Shown here one piece after another: positions 8,925 through 17,027 of a DNA stretch of 64,000 bases. The stretch comes from Actinomycetota bacterium (GTDB lineage: Bacteria > Actinomycetota > Actinomycetes > Nanopelagicales > Nanopelagicaceae). Each line of letters begins with the position of its first letter. Position 1 is the stretch's first letter. Position numbers and translations under genes: made by a program. The stretch spans positions 1 to 64,000 of the forward strand of contig VGBW01000001.1 in the NCBI GenBank assembly GCA_016870365.1. Direction: 5' to 3'. The notes under the pieces were generated by a model. That model did not search any database, was not told the origin of the DNA, and worked only from the letters and a program-made list of their open reading frames with translations.

Positions 8925-9917
8925 ATGAATGCTCTTTTGCTCTCAGCCATTAATCAGATTGCCATCGCAGAGCAACCTACGCCAAAGCCTGAACCAGGAA
9001 GATCGGTAATCAAAGTCTTGGCCTCTGGTTTGTGTGGCACTGATAGACATATTTATAAAGGCGAGTATCCATCGAATAAGCCAGTGATTTTGGGGCATGA
9101 ATTTGGGGGCGTAATAAACTCCCCCAGTCCAGACTGCAAATATTCCGCAGGGGATCTAGTTTCAGTGGACCCCAACATAGTCTGCGGTAAATGTATAGAT
9201 TGTTTGGCAGGGCGAACCGCATTTTGTCCCTCACTAATAGCTTTAGGTGTCAATATGAATGGCGGGTTTGCGCAGTACGCATTAGTCCCAGATACTCAAC
9301 TACATAAAGTAAGTAATGCACTTAATCCGTTGCATTTAGCATTTATTGAACCCACAGCATGCTGTATTCGAGGCCTGGATATTGCAGCTATGCAAGGTGG
9401 TGAAAAAGTAGCGGTGCTTGGGGGAGGAGTAATGGGCCAGATTGTGGCTCAGTTAAGTGCACTAGCTAATGCCTCACAGATTACTATGGTAACCCGACAA
9501 CGTGCTCGACGAGAGCTGGCCATCTCACTAGGTGCTACAGATTCGGTTGATCCGGTAGAAAAGGAGGTCGAATCCAAATTACAAAATTACGATGTGGTTT
9601 TTGAGTGTGCCGGAGTAGTGGAAACATTTAATTTGGCTCAAAAAATTGCTCGCAGAGGTGGATCAATTGTGGTTCTAGGCTTAACTCCAGAGAAAACTAT
9701 GGTTGACTTTAATCCATTTCAATTAGTGATCAAAGAATTACGTATCCAAGGCTCTTTTTTGAATCCCCTAACACAACGGCGAGCCGCTGATTTAGTTGAC
9801 TCCGGAAAATTGCGTCTAGATCCACTTATTTCTCGTACTTTATCTTTGCTAGAAGTACCAGAAATCCTAAACAAACCACCAGGGCAAAGCGATGTAAAGT
9901 ATGTGGTAGTGCCTTAG
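8925..9917 (+). CDS. second zinc-dependent alcohol/sugar dehydrogenase (MDR superfamily)
   Basis: A 330-residue paralogue of the preceding enzyme, clearly diverged. It keeps the catalytic zinc motif GLCGTDRH, GHE, the four-cysteine structural zinc site CGKCIDCLAGRTAFC and the coenzyme loop LGGGVMGQI. The five-base gap to the upstream gene makes co-transcription almost certain. Two MDR dehydrogenases beside one sugar transporter and a fuconate dehydratase suggest two oxidation steps of one pathway, for example sugar to lactone and 2-keto-3-deoxy acid to diketo acid; this is inference. Confidence 0.85.
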   Translation: MNALLLSAINQIAIAEQPTPKPEPGRSVIKVLASGLCGTDRHIYKGEYPSNKPVILGHEFGGVINSPSPDCKYSAGDLVSVDPNIVCGKCIDCLAGRTAFCPSLIALGVNMNGGFAQYALVPDTQLHKVSNALNPLHLAFIEPTACCIRGLDIAAMQGGEKVAVLGGGVMGQIVAQLSALANASQITMVTRQRARRELAISLGATDSVDPVEKEVESKLQNYDVVFECAGVVETFNLAQKIARRGGSIVVLGLTPEKTMVDFNPFQLVIKELRIQGSFLNPLTQRRAADLVDSGKLRLDPLISRTLSLLEVPEILNKPPGQSDVKYVVVP

Positions 9918-9918
9918 T

Positions 9919-10460
9919 TCAAGTCGCTGAATTTAGGGTGTTATCACAGGTTCTTGGGGGATTAGTAACCATCTTTCCGATTTCATCATATGAGGATGCA
10001 ACAGTTTTTTGATTTTGACTTTGGATTTAGGTTGGAAACTGCACTAAGAGTAGCGCTGTTTTATAGCTCCAAGCAGCAATATCTTTGTCGAGTGATTTTT
10101 GAGCAAGCACTGATAATCGAGCAGCAGCAAGCTTGGTATTTTCAATAACTTAGCCTTGGTTTCATCTTGGTTGGTATAAGAGTTATCAACTTGTACGGAA
10201 ACTTCCGCATTTACGATCGTGGCGCATTCAACATTTCGAGGTGGATTCCAAGATTTACCGATATCGGTACCTTGGCTTGGGTCTAATTGTTGGTAACTAG
10301 AAGAAGGAGTTCCACTCTGCCTACTACTGAGATAAACTGATGCTACTGCTACGGTTGTAACTACCAGTACAACCAAAGCAGCTGAACTAAATTTTTCATA
10401 GGCTGATATATTCTCAAGTAAAAACATTCTAGCTAAAACTAAATCAAGATTCATCACCAA
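9919..10460 (-). pseudogene. decayed gene for a membrane-anchored protein of unknown family
   Basis: The N-terminal part reads well: a short cytoplasmic stretch, one transmembrane helix (about residues 27-45, AALVVLVVTTVAVASVYL), then a Ser/Pro-rich extracellular linker and VECATIVNAEVSVQVDN. After NQDETKAK the open frame becomes unlike protein (LLKIPSLLLLDYQ...), while the neighbouring frame continues with VIENTKLAAARLSVLAQKSL and, after one in-frame TAA, NPPRTCDNTLNSAT to a stop at 9919. One frameshift plus one nonsense codon is the simplest reading. The remnant lies tail to tail with the MDR gene, two bases away. I do not recognise the family. Confidence 0.5.
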
Positions 10461-10500
10461 ATTCTAGTTAGAAATCTCAAAGAGTGCTAGCGTCCAAGTG

Positions 10501-11349
10501 TTACTTGTCTATACTCAACTGGTTAATCTCAATTGGTCCAATCCCACAGCAGCCACCAATAATTTCAGCACCCGCATCAAACCACTCTTGAACCAACCGA
10601 TTACTAAATCCAGATGCGCTACTCCCTGTCCAGATCTTCTTCTTTGCATCCCAAACTCTTCCGGAATTGGGATAGACAATATAAGGCTTGTTTGATTTTA
10701 CAGAGCGCAATAGATCTGTAATTAACTCTGGTTTGGTGCAATTTATGCCAACTGCCATTGCACTATCGGCTAGATCAACTGCGCTTTGAAAACTTTGCCC
10801 AGCATTTGTTTGTTTACCCTCCTTGCAGGAATATGAGATCCAATATGGAATTGGGCAATTAGTTAATAACTCCACTAATACCTCAACCTCAAAGGTATCT
10901 GGCATAGTTTCAAGTGCTAAGTAATCTGGTGAAGTTGAAATCAAGATTTCAAGACGCCTGGCATGAAATCCTTTTAGAACGGACTTACCCACACCGTAAT
11001 TTCCCTTGTACTCAGAGCCATCAGCAAGGGATGCGCCATACGGGCCAATTGATGCTGCCACCTTTACATCTTTACCACTTTGAGCAACAGCATCCTCTGC
11101 TAATTGAGTTGATGAGATCAAGGCTTGATCAGTTTCTGCTTCACTCCAGCCACTTTGAGCACAACCTGAGTAGGAGAGTTGATAGGAGGCGGTAATAATG
11201 ATTTGGGCCCCAGCATTAATGAAATCCAAATGAGCTTTGGTAATTTCAGCAGGGTTTGTTCGAACTAATTCACCAGTCCAGAGTGAGGTGGTTAGTTTGT
11301 TGCCATTATTTTCAAGTGCGGTAGATAGTCCACCATCTAATTTGATCAC
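10501..11349 (-). CDS. mmuM: homocysteine S-methyltransferase
   Basis: A 282-residue homocysteine S-methyltransferase-domain protein. It starts with LDGGLST, and the zinc ligands are visible as C204 (GINCTKPE) and the pair C267/C268 (IGGCCGIGP). Such enzymes methylate homocysteine from S-methylmethionine or S-adenosylmethionine to give methionine. The only possible start is the GTG at 11349, because the conserved LDGG begins three codons later and no other start codon lies in frame upstream. This GTG is two bases after the 3' end of the CAT tRNA gene, so there is no room for a ribosome site; the mRNA is probably freed by tRNA 3' processing and translated leaderless. Confidence 0.88.
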   Translation of the reverse strand: MIKLDGGLSTALENNGNKLTTSLWTGELVRTNPAEITKAHLDFINAGAQIIITASYQLSYSGCAQSGWSEAETDQALISSTQLAEDAVAQSGKDVKVAASIGPYGASLADGSEYKGNYGVGKSVLKGFHARRLEILISTSPDYLALETMPDTFEVEVLVELLTNCPIPYWISYSCKEGKQTNAGQSFQSAVDLADSAMAVGINCTKPELITDLLRSVKSNKPYIVYPNSGRVWDAKKKIWTGSSASGFSNRLVQEWFDAGAEIIGGCCGIGPIEINQLSIDK

Positions 11350-11350
11350 G

Positions 11351-11424
11351 TGGGGCGGGTAGGGCTCGAACCTACGACGACCGGATTATGAGTCCGGGGC
11401 TCTAACCAACTGAGCTACTGCCCC
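11351..11424 (-). tRNA. tRNA with CAT anticodon (elongator Met most likely, Ile2 possible)
   Basis: The minus strand folds as a 74-nt cloverleaf: acceptor GGGGCAG against CCGCCCC with one mismatch, D arm GCTC/GAGC, anticodon arm CCGGA-CTCATAA-TCCGG, and T arm GTAGG-TTCGAGC-CCTAC. The 3' CCA is not encoded. The CAT anticodon fits elongator tRNA-Met; a lysidine-modified tRNA-Ile cannot be excluded by eye. Its 5' half is repeated exactly at 22569-22606, marking this gene as the integration site of the island to its right. Confidence 0.88.
11387..11424 (-). repeat. left attachment-site repeat (38 bp) inside the tRNA gene
   Basis: This is the 5' half of the tRNA gene, from its first base to just after the anticodon. 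It is identical to 22569-22606. The identity stops in the anticodon loop, which suggests that strand exchange took place there. Confidence 0.8.
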
Positions 11425-11517
11425 TAGCGCTCCATACTCTACAAGATAGGAGGGTAAGTGATACCTCCGGCTCCTCCTGGTCAGAGGCAATCGCCAAGGC
11501 TTTGCTAATGTTTCAGG

Positions 11518-12741
11518 GTGGAGCAAAGTTTTTGCAACAGAGTAATTGAAAGTTCCTTCAAAGGTTTTCCAATAGATTCCTATGGGAAAACCCTTAAGCA
11601 GTTTTTAGCCACTAAGCCAAATCTTTTTGCCGCAAACTTTCAATTTCCCATCATGGTGCTCAAAGCGGGAGCGCTGAAAAACAATATTGAACAGATGGCA
11701 AAGTTTTGCAAATCAGTGGGCGCCGAACTTGCCCCACACGTTAAGACCACTATGTCTCCGCAGATTGCGCAAATGCAAATGCAGGCTGGGGCCTTTGGTT
11801 TAACCATTGCCAATTTTTGGCAGGCATCAGTATTTCTAGATTTTGGGTTTAAGCGATTGATAATTGCAAATGAGGTTCTAGATTCAATTGCAATTGCCAA
11901 AATCTCAGAGTTAAACAAAGCTGGGCAGGCTGAGATCATTTTCTATGTTGACTCACTTGCCGGTCTAGAAATTATTCAAGAACACACACCGCAAAATGGT
12001 GAGCAAAATCTATTTATTGAAATCGGCACAGAGAAAGGTCGTGGGGGAGTAAGAAATCTAGCTCAGGTGGAGCTAATTGCCCAAGAAGTTAAGGCAGATG
12101 GCAGATTGAAGTTGCGCGGTGTGACTGGCTTTGAAGGAGCGGTACCGGATGCGGCTAGGAGTAGAAAAGGTGAGCGGAGTTTGATTAGGTTTTGCCAAAA
12201 AATTGTGGCAGCCGCCAACCTGGCTTATCCATACCGATCGGAACAAGAATTTATCGTCTCCGCCGGGGGAAGTGCCTACTTTGAAATTGTGGCAACGGAG
12301 CTAAATAAGTTTGCTCAACCTAAGATCTTGCTGCTTAGAAGTGGTGGGTATGTTACGCATGATAGTAAGTATTATGAGGATATCTATCCTTTTAAAGATT
12401 CTAAACAAGGTTTTCAGCCAGCGATTGAGGTCTGGACGCAGATTATTACCACGCCAGAGGCTGGTTTTGGGGTGCTAAATCTTGGGAAAAGAGATATTGG
12501 TAATGATCTGCACAACCCCATCCCCTTTGCCAAATTTGGCAGCGAACTAACCGCCTTTGCCGGTGCGGTGGAAAAGCTCAATGATCAGCATGGCTACTTG
12601 CGCAGCAAGCAAAGCTTTGCAGTTTCAGAGTTGATTGGGTTGGGTATTTCTCACCCGTGTACTACCTTTGATAAGTGGCGGTTAATCCCACTGGTCAAAG
12701 ACAATTATGATGTTGTAGATTGTTTGTATACATTCTTCTAA
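11518..12741 (+). CDS. D-serine dehydratase / D-threonine aldolase-like PLP enzyme (DSD1 family)
   Basis: A 407-residue fold-type III PLP enzyme: an alanine-racemase-like barrel followed by the D-serine dehydratase-like C-terminal domain. The PLP lysine is K76 in APHVKTTMSP. The metal-binding pair is HPC in GISHPCTTFDKW near residue 382, as in eukaryotic-type D-serine dehydratases and D-threonine aldolases. It would cleave or dehydrate a beta-hydroxy D-amino acid. First gene of the island cargo; RidA, which clears the 2-aminoacrylate made by serine dehydratases, is encoded 22 bases downstream and supports a dehydratase role. The GTG start is not well fixed; a later start is possible because homology becomes clear only near residue 40. 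Confidence 0.8.
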   Translation: MEQSFCNRVIESSFKGFPIDSYGKTLKQFLATKPNLFAANFQFPIMVLKAGALKNNIEQMAKFCKSVGAELAPHVKTTMSPQIAQMQMQAGAFGLTIANFWQASVFLDFGFKRLIIANEVLDSIAIAKISELNKAGQAEIIFYVDSLAGLEIIQEHTPQNGEQNLFIEIGTEKGRGGVRNLAQVELIAQEVKADGRLKLRGVTGFEGAVPDAARSRKGERSLIRFCQKIVAAANLAYPYRSEQEFIVSAGGSAYFEIVATELNKFAQPKILLLRSGGYVTHDSKYYEDIYPFKDSKQGFQPAIEVWTQIITTPEAGFGVLNLGKRDIGNDLHNPIPFAKFGSELTAFAGAVEKLNDQHGYLRSKQSFAVSELIGLGISHPCTTFDKWRLIPLVKDNYDVVDCLYTFF

Positions 12742-12763
12742 ATCAATCATAAATGGAGGCCTT

Positions 12764-13147
12764 ATGAAAGTCGAACATGTAACCGCCCCTGGTGCCCCAG
12801 CTCCTGGTGGTTCTTATTCACACGGGGTAGTGGCAAATGGTTTTCTCTACACCTGTGGCATGGGACCAGCCGACCCAGTAAGCGGCAAAGTGGTGGCAGG
12901 TGGTGTGGCCGAGCAAACTAGACAGACCTTGAAAAATCTACAAAAGATATTGGATGTGAAAGGCGCTAAGTTTTCTGATGTGGTCAAAGTAACCGCGCAT
13001 CTGCAAGATGTGAATCGTGATTTTGCTGCCTATGATGCGGTCTACCGGGAGTTTTTTTCTGCACCATATCCAGTAAGGACCACCGTGGGATCTGATCTAA
13101 TAAATATATTAGTTGAGATTGATTTCGTAGTTGCTCTACCAAATTAA
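12764..13147 (+). CDS. ridA: RidA family 2-iminobutanoate/2-iminopropanoate deaminase
   Basis: A 127-residue YjgF/YER057c/UK114 protein. The catalytic arginine is kept as R105 (PYPVRTTVGSDL) with E118 in ILVEIDFVV, so it should be an active enamine/imine deaminase. It hydrolyses reactive 2-aminoacrylate and related imines formed by PLP lyases. A strong GGAGG site precedes the ATG, and the gene directly follows the D-serine dehydratase-like gene, so the pair probably works in sequence, giving a 2-keto acid and ammonia. Confidence 0.88.
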   Translation: MKVEHVTAPGAPAPGGSYSHGVVANGFLYTCGMGPADPVSGKVVAGGVAEQTRQTLKNLQKILDVKGAKFSDVVKVTAHLQDVNRDFAAYDAVYREFFSAPYPVRTTVGSDLINILVEIDFVVALPN

Positions 13148-13148
13148 T

Positions 13149-13946
13149 ATGAAACCAGAGCAGGATTTGGCGGGCAAGGTAGTAGTAATTACCGGAGCAG
13201 GGCGAGGGATCGGTCGACAGATCGCTAAAGGTGCTGGTGAGCGCGGTGCTATGGTGGCATTAGTTGAGTTGATCAGAGAAAATCTGGACTCTGCCGTTAA
13301 TGAGTTGGTGGCTATGGGAATTGATGCCAGAGGTTATTTGACCGATATCTCAAATGAATCTGAAATCAATAAGAATTTTGCGCTAATTGAAAAAGATTTT
13401 GGCCAAATTGATTGTCTAGTAAATAACGCCATGATTCATGACCCAGAGGATTTATTAGCCACCTCATTGGAGCTGTGGAATCGCACCTTAGCGGTCACCT
13501 TAACTGGCAGCTTCTTAGCGATTAAAGCGACCCTGCCGGGGATGATTAGGCGCAAGAAAGGGTGCATCATCAACATGGGTACGGTTAATGCCAAAGCGAT
13601 GATTGGCAGTGATTCCTACAGTGTTGCCAAAGCTGGAATTCATGCCTTAACCAGGACAGTGGCAGTTAGATATGGTGGCGATGGAGTTCGTTGCATCACG
13701 GTAGTTCCAGGAACTATTGCCACCGATGCCTGGCAGGAGCGGGTGGATCGTAATCCACAAATCTTTGAAAAATTGAAACCCTGGTATCCACTGGGACGGG
13801 TTGGCACCCCAACTGATGTTGCTGAATTAGTTTTGTTTTTGCTCTCAGATAGATCGCAATGGATTAGCGGAAGTGAGTTTGTGGTAGATGGTGGGCTTCT
13901 AGCTGGGTATGCACCGATGTTTAAGATGGTTGAAGGCTCAGATTGA
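13149..13946 (+). CDS. short-chain dehydrogenase/reductase
   Basis: A 265-residue classical SDR. The NAD(P) loop is TGAGRGIG, with VNNAM after strand 4, catalytic Ser in GSDSYSVAKAG giving YxxxK, and the C-terminal WISGSEFVVDGG. It lies between ridA and the deacylase gene; the ATG at 13149 follows the ridA stop by one base, so translation is probably coupled. A TTG at 13131 would extend it without added homology. It probably oxidises or reduces a product of the same pathway; the substrate cannot be read from the sequence. Confidence 0.85.
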   Translation: MKPEQDLAGKVVVITGAGRGIGRQIAKGAGERGAMVALVELIRENLDSAVNELVAMGIDARGYLTDISNESEINKNFALIEKDFGQIDCLVNNAMIHDPEDLLATSLELWNRTLAVTLTGSFLAIKATLPGMIRRKKGCIINMGTVNAKAMIGSDSYSVAKAGIHALTRTVAVRYGGDGVRCITVVPGTIATDAWQERVDRNPQIFEKLKPWYPLGRVGTPTDVAELVLFLLSDRSQWISGSEFVVDGGLLAGYAPMFKMVEGSD

Positions 13947-15550
13947 ATAAAGTGAGTGAGAATACATTCACTATCCGTGGGGCAAATGTCATAGATGGTA
14001 GTGATACCCCTGCTATTCGCCAAGATATTTTAGTAAGTAATGGAGTGATTGCCGCAGTTGGTTCGATTCTAAAAGGTGCCGAGGAAGGGAAAGTCATTGA
14101 TGGCTCTGGTTTAACCTTGACACCAGGGTTTATTGATATGCATGCCCACTCAGACCTTGCGGTGCTAGCTGACCAGCAACATTTAGCCAAAGTTACCCAA
14201 GGGGTCACCTTGGAGGTGGTGGGCCAAGATGGTCTTAGCTATGTGCCAAGTAATCCAGAGAGCCAACTGGCCCTTCGGGAGCAGTTGTTTGGATGGAACT
14301 CTGATCCAAAAAATTTCGATTGGAATTTTTACACTGTGGAGGATTATCTTAAGAAAGTTGATCAGGGGTGTGCGGTAAATGTTGCCTACCTAATCCCACA
14401 TGGCACAGTTCGATTATTGGTCAGAGGTAATGAACCCGGATTTGCCTCAGCGGATGAACTGCAAGAAATGAAGGATCTGACCTATCAGGGAATGCAGCAA
14501 GGAGCCTTTGGTTTGTCAGCTGGCCTGACCTACACCCCAGCAATGTATGCAGATGATCTAGAGATTGTGGAGTTATGTAAGGTGGTAGCCGAATTTGGCG
14601 GTTACTACGCACCACATCATCGCAACTACGGGGCTAAGTTTCTAGATGCGGTAAATGAATGCTTTGAGATTGCAAAACTATCCAAATCTCCACTACATCT
14701 AACCCACTGCCATATGAGTCACCCAAGTTTTCATGGTAGAACTGATCTACTCTTTGAACAAATTAATTTGGCAGAAAATAGTGGAGTCGATGTGACTTTA
14801 GATACCTATCCTTACTTAGCGGGTTCAACCTACCTACACGCCCTACTGCCATCTTGGGTGCAGGCAGGTGGAGCGGCGGAGACAATTAAGCGCTTAAACT
14901 CCAGAGAAAGTCGCCAAAAGGTTATTTTTGAGTTAGCTTTGACTGGCAGCGATGGAAATCATGGCGGAGTAGTTAATTGGGCGGCAATCACTATCGCTGG
15001 TGTGGAAAAAGCGCACAACCTTAGATTTGTTGGGATGGATCTAATCTCGGCAGCGAAGTTACTTAATAGGAAAGTAGAGGAGTTTTATTTGGATCTTATT
15101 GTGGATGAGCAGTTGAAGGCATCCTGTGTGATATTTGCCGGGCATGAACCAAATGTTCGGGCCATAATGCAAGATAAAAGACATATGGTTGGTAGTGATG
15201 GAATCTTGACTGGTAACCGACCGCACCCGAGAGGTTATGGAACCTTTGCCAGATATCTCGGTGTTTATGCTCGGGATGAAAAAGTTTTAACCTTGCATGG
15301 TGCCATTGCCAGAATGAGTGGGCGGCCAGCGAGAAGACTTGGGCTAATAGATCGTGGATTTATTAAAGTTGGCATGAAAGCTGACATGGTTTTGTTTGAT
15401 GCTGATTCGGTAATTGACCGCTCAACATATGAAGAGCCAAGGGTTGCTGCCGCTGGATTTGAGATGGTTTGGGTATCAGGAATTGCAACTTTGCGCCATG
15501 GCAAGCGCACCCAAGCCACCCCAGGGGTTGGGTTGCGAAAAGCCCGCTAA
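13943..15550 (+). CDS. N-acyl-D-amino-acid deacylase family amidohydrolase
   Basis: A 535-residue amidohydrolase of the D-aminoacylase/dihydroorotase group. Visible metal-site motifs are HAHSD (H67, H69), HLTHCHMSH in the middle, and the catalytic Asp in VGSDGIL, with the C-terminal beta segment GMKADMVLFD. D-aminoacylases have a metal-ligand Cys in a NCG motif; here the matching place reads VGQDGLS, so this belongs to a variant subgroup and its exact substrate is uncertain. It overlaps the SDR gene by four bases (TTG start). With the D-amino-acid lyase and RidA upstream, removal of an acyl group from a D-amino acid is a sensible role. Confidence 0.8.
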   Translation: MNKVSENTFTIRGANVIDGSDTPAIRQDILVSNGVIAAVGSILKGAEEGKVIDGSGLTLTPGFIDMHAHSDLAVLADQQHLAKVTQGVTLEVVGQDGLSYVPSNPESQLALREQLFGWNSDPKNFDWNFYTVEDYLKKVDQGCAVNVAYLIPHGTVRLLVRGNEPGFASADELQEMKDLTYQGMQQGAFGLSAGLTYTPAMYADDLEIVELCKVVAEFGGYYAPHHRNYGAKFLDAVNECFEIAKLSKSPLHLTHCHMSHPSFHGRTDLLFEQINLAENSGVDVTLDTYPYLAGSTYLHALLPSWVQAGGAAETIKRLNSRESRQKVIFELALTGSDGNHGGVVNWAAITIAGVEKAHNLRFVGMDLISAAKLLNRKVEEFYLDLIVDEQLKASCVIFAGHEPNVRAIMQDKRHMVGSDGILTGNRPHPRGYGTFARYLGVYARDEKVLTLHGAIARMSGRPARRLGLIDRGFIKVGMKADMVLFDADSVIDRSTYEEPRVAAAGFEMVWVSGIATLRHGKRTQATPGVGLRKAR

Positions 15551-15567
15551 CCGACTTAGGCGCTGGT

Positions 15568-15579
15568 TTTGATATCAAA
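15568..15579. promoter_or_regulatory. 12-bp perfect palindrome upstream of the island ABC operon
   Basis: TTTGATATCAAA lies about 85 bases before the binding-protein gene, just after the deacylase stop. It may be an operator or part of the promoter. No regulator is encoded in the island. Confidence 0.3.
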
Positions 15580-15664
15580 TAGTTATCATTCTGACTTGCC
15601 TCCTTCATGAATTAGTGATGGGCTAGATCCCCCACAATCAGTGGAGAGGCCGGAGGAATAAGTA

Positions 15665-16906
15665 ATGAAAAGACCAACCAAGCGCAGAATTGCTGCGCTG
15701 GCTTCACTTGGATTGGTAGCAGCTGCTCTGGCAGCTGCGCCAGCTCAAGCTAACGTAACAATTAAGGTTGTTACTCCAAACTACACAGATGCCATGCCTG
15801 CATACTATGAGGATCTAAATGCACGCTTTATGGCTGCTAACCCAACTATCAAAGTTGTTCATGAGAATCTAAGCTGGGATGATATCTTGGTTAAGGGTCG
15901 TACTTTTATTTCAACCAAGTCATATCCAGATGTATTGAACCTAAATACATTCTCAGAGTTTGCTGCTGAGGGACTTCTATATAAGACCAGCGATCTATTC
16001 ACCGAGGCAAAACTTTCTGACTTTGTTACCGCATTCCGCGATAACTCAAAGTACAACGGTGTTGAATATGCTGTCCCAGATTTGGCTTCAGCACGAATGT
16101 TCTTTATTAACAAGGCTTTGTTCTATGGCGCTGGCAATACCAAGATCCCAAAAACTTGGGCTGACGTAACTGCTGCCGCTAAGAAAATCAAGGCAAAGTA
16201 TGGTTCAAAAGTCTACCCATTGGCTATCCCACTAGGCTCAGAGGAAGCTCAAGCTGAGTTCCAAATTTGGGCTGGTGGAAATGGGGGACGTTACTTCGAT
16301 GAGAAGAACAAGAAGTGGGTTATCAACTCAAAGGAAAACCTAGAGACCCTTAATCAATTGAGAGCATGGGTAAAAGCTGGTTACACACAACCAAACCCAG
16401 CATCAACAAACCGTACTGATGCATTTAAGCTATTTAGCCAAGGCCGAGTGGCGATGATCAACGCCTCCGTGTTCTTCCCTTCAACTTTGAAGGATTACAA
16501 GAGCAAGGTTGACTACGGTGTTGCTCCATTCCCATCTGCTAATGCCAGCAAGAAGCCAATCACTCTCGGAGTCCAGGATTACTTCATGGCTTTCAAGAAG
16601 GAAGGAAACAAGGATGCTGTTTCTAAGTATCTAAACTTCTTGTTTGAGGGTAAGAACTACGCAGGCTTCCTAAAGGCTGCTGGTGGATTTATCCCAGCCA
16701 CCAAGTCCGCTTCAACTGAAGTGGATTCATCTTTGCTTCCATTCATTGAGCAACTTCCAAACGCTATCTTCTACCCAGGAACACTAGGTGCCTGGGGTCC
16801 TGTCGTCGCCAAGATCACAACTCAAATCGGCACAGGCATAACCAAGAATCCAAAGACAGTTTTGGATTCGTTGCAGAAGGCTGCTGAGAGTGCTGGTACC
16901 AATTAA
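15665..16906 (+). CDS. ABC transporter extracellular solute-binding protein (family 1, MalE-like)
   Basis: A 413-residue solute-binding protein. The N-terminus is a basic signal peptide with cleavage after AQA (about residue 29) and no lipobox Cys, unlike the lipoprotein at 4248-5210. The body follows the SBP_bac_1 pattern: a first strand TIKVVTPNYT, WADVTAAAKKIKAKYG near 170, a domain-crossing GVQDYFMAFKK and PATKSAS near the end. A GGAGGAA site precedes the ATG. It is followed by a strong hairpin and two MalFG-type permease genes. The ligand is unknown; the island enzymes suggest N-acylated amino acids or amino sugars. Confidence 0.86.
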   Translation: MKRPTKRRIAALASLGLVAAALAAAPAQANVTIKVVTPNYTDAMPAYYEDLNARFMAANPTIKVVHENLSWDDILVKGRTFISTKSYPDVLNLNTFSEFAAEGLLYKTSDLFTEAKLSDFVTAFRDNSKYNGVEYAVPDLASARMFFINKALFYGAGNTKIPKTWADVTAAAKKIKAKYGSKVYPLAIPLGSEEAQAEFQIWAGGNGGRYFDEKNKKWVINSKENLETLNQLRAWVKAGYTQPNPASTNRTDAFKLFSQGRVAMINASVFFPSTLKDYKSKVDYGVAPFPSANASKKPITLGVQDYFMAFKKEGNKDAVSKYLNFLFEGKNYAGFLKAAGGFIPATKSASTEVDSSLLPFIEQLPNAIFYPGTLGAWGPVVAKITTQIGTGITKNPKTVLDSLQKAAESAGTN

Positions 16907-16935
16907 TTACTGAAATAGTAATTCAAAGGTAAGAC

Positions 16936-16978
16936 TTATGAGCGGGACCTGGCGAGTAATCACAGGTCCCGCTCATAA
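16936..16978 (+). terminator. 16-bp hairpin between binding-protein and permease genes
   Basis: A perfect 16-bp inverted repeat (TTATGAGCGGGACCTG and its complement, 11-base loop) is not followed by a clear T-run. It probably protects the binding-protein mRNA or partly stops transcription, giving more binding protein than permease. Confidence 0.6.
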
Positions 16979-17027
16979 CATATTAGGTAGTGTTAAAGGT
17001 AACTAACTAAGTTTGAAATGAGGGACC

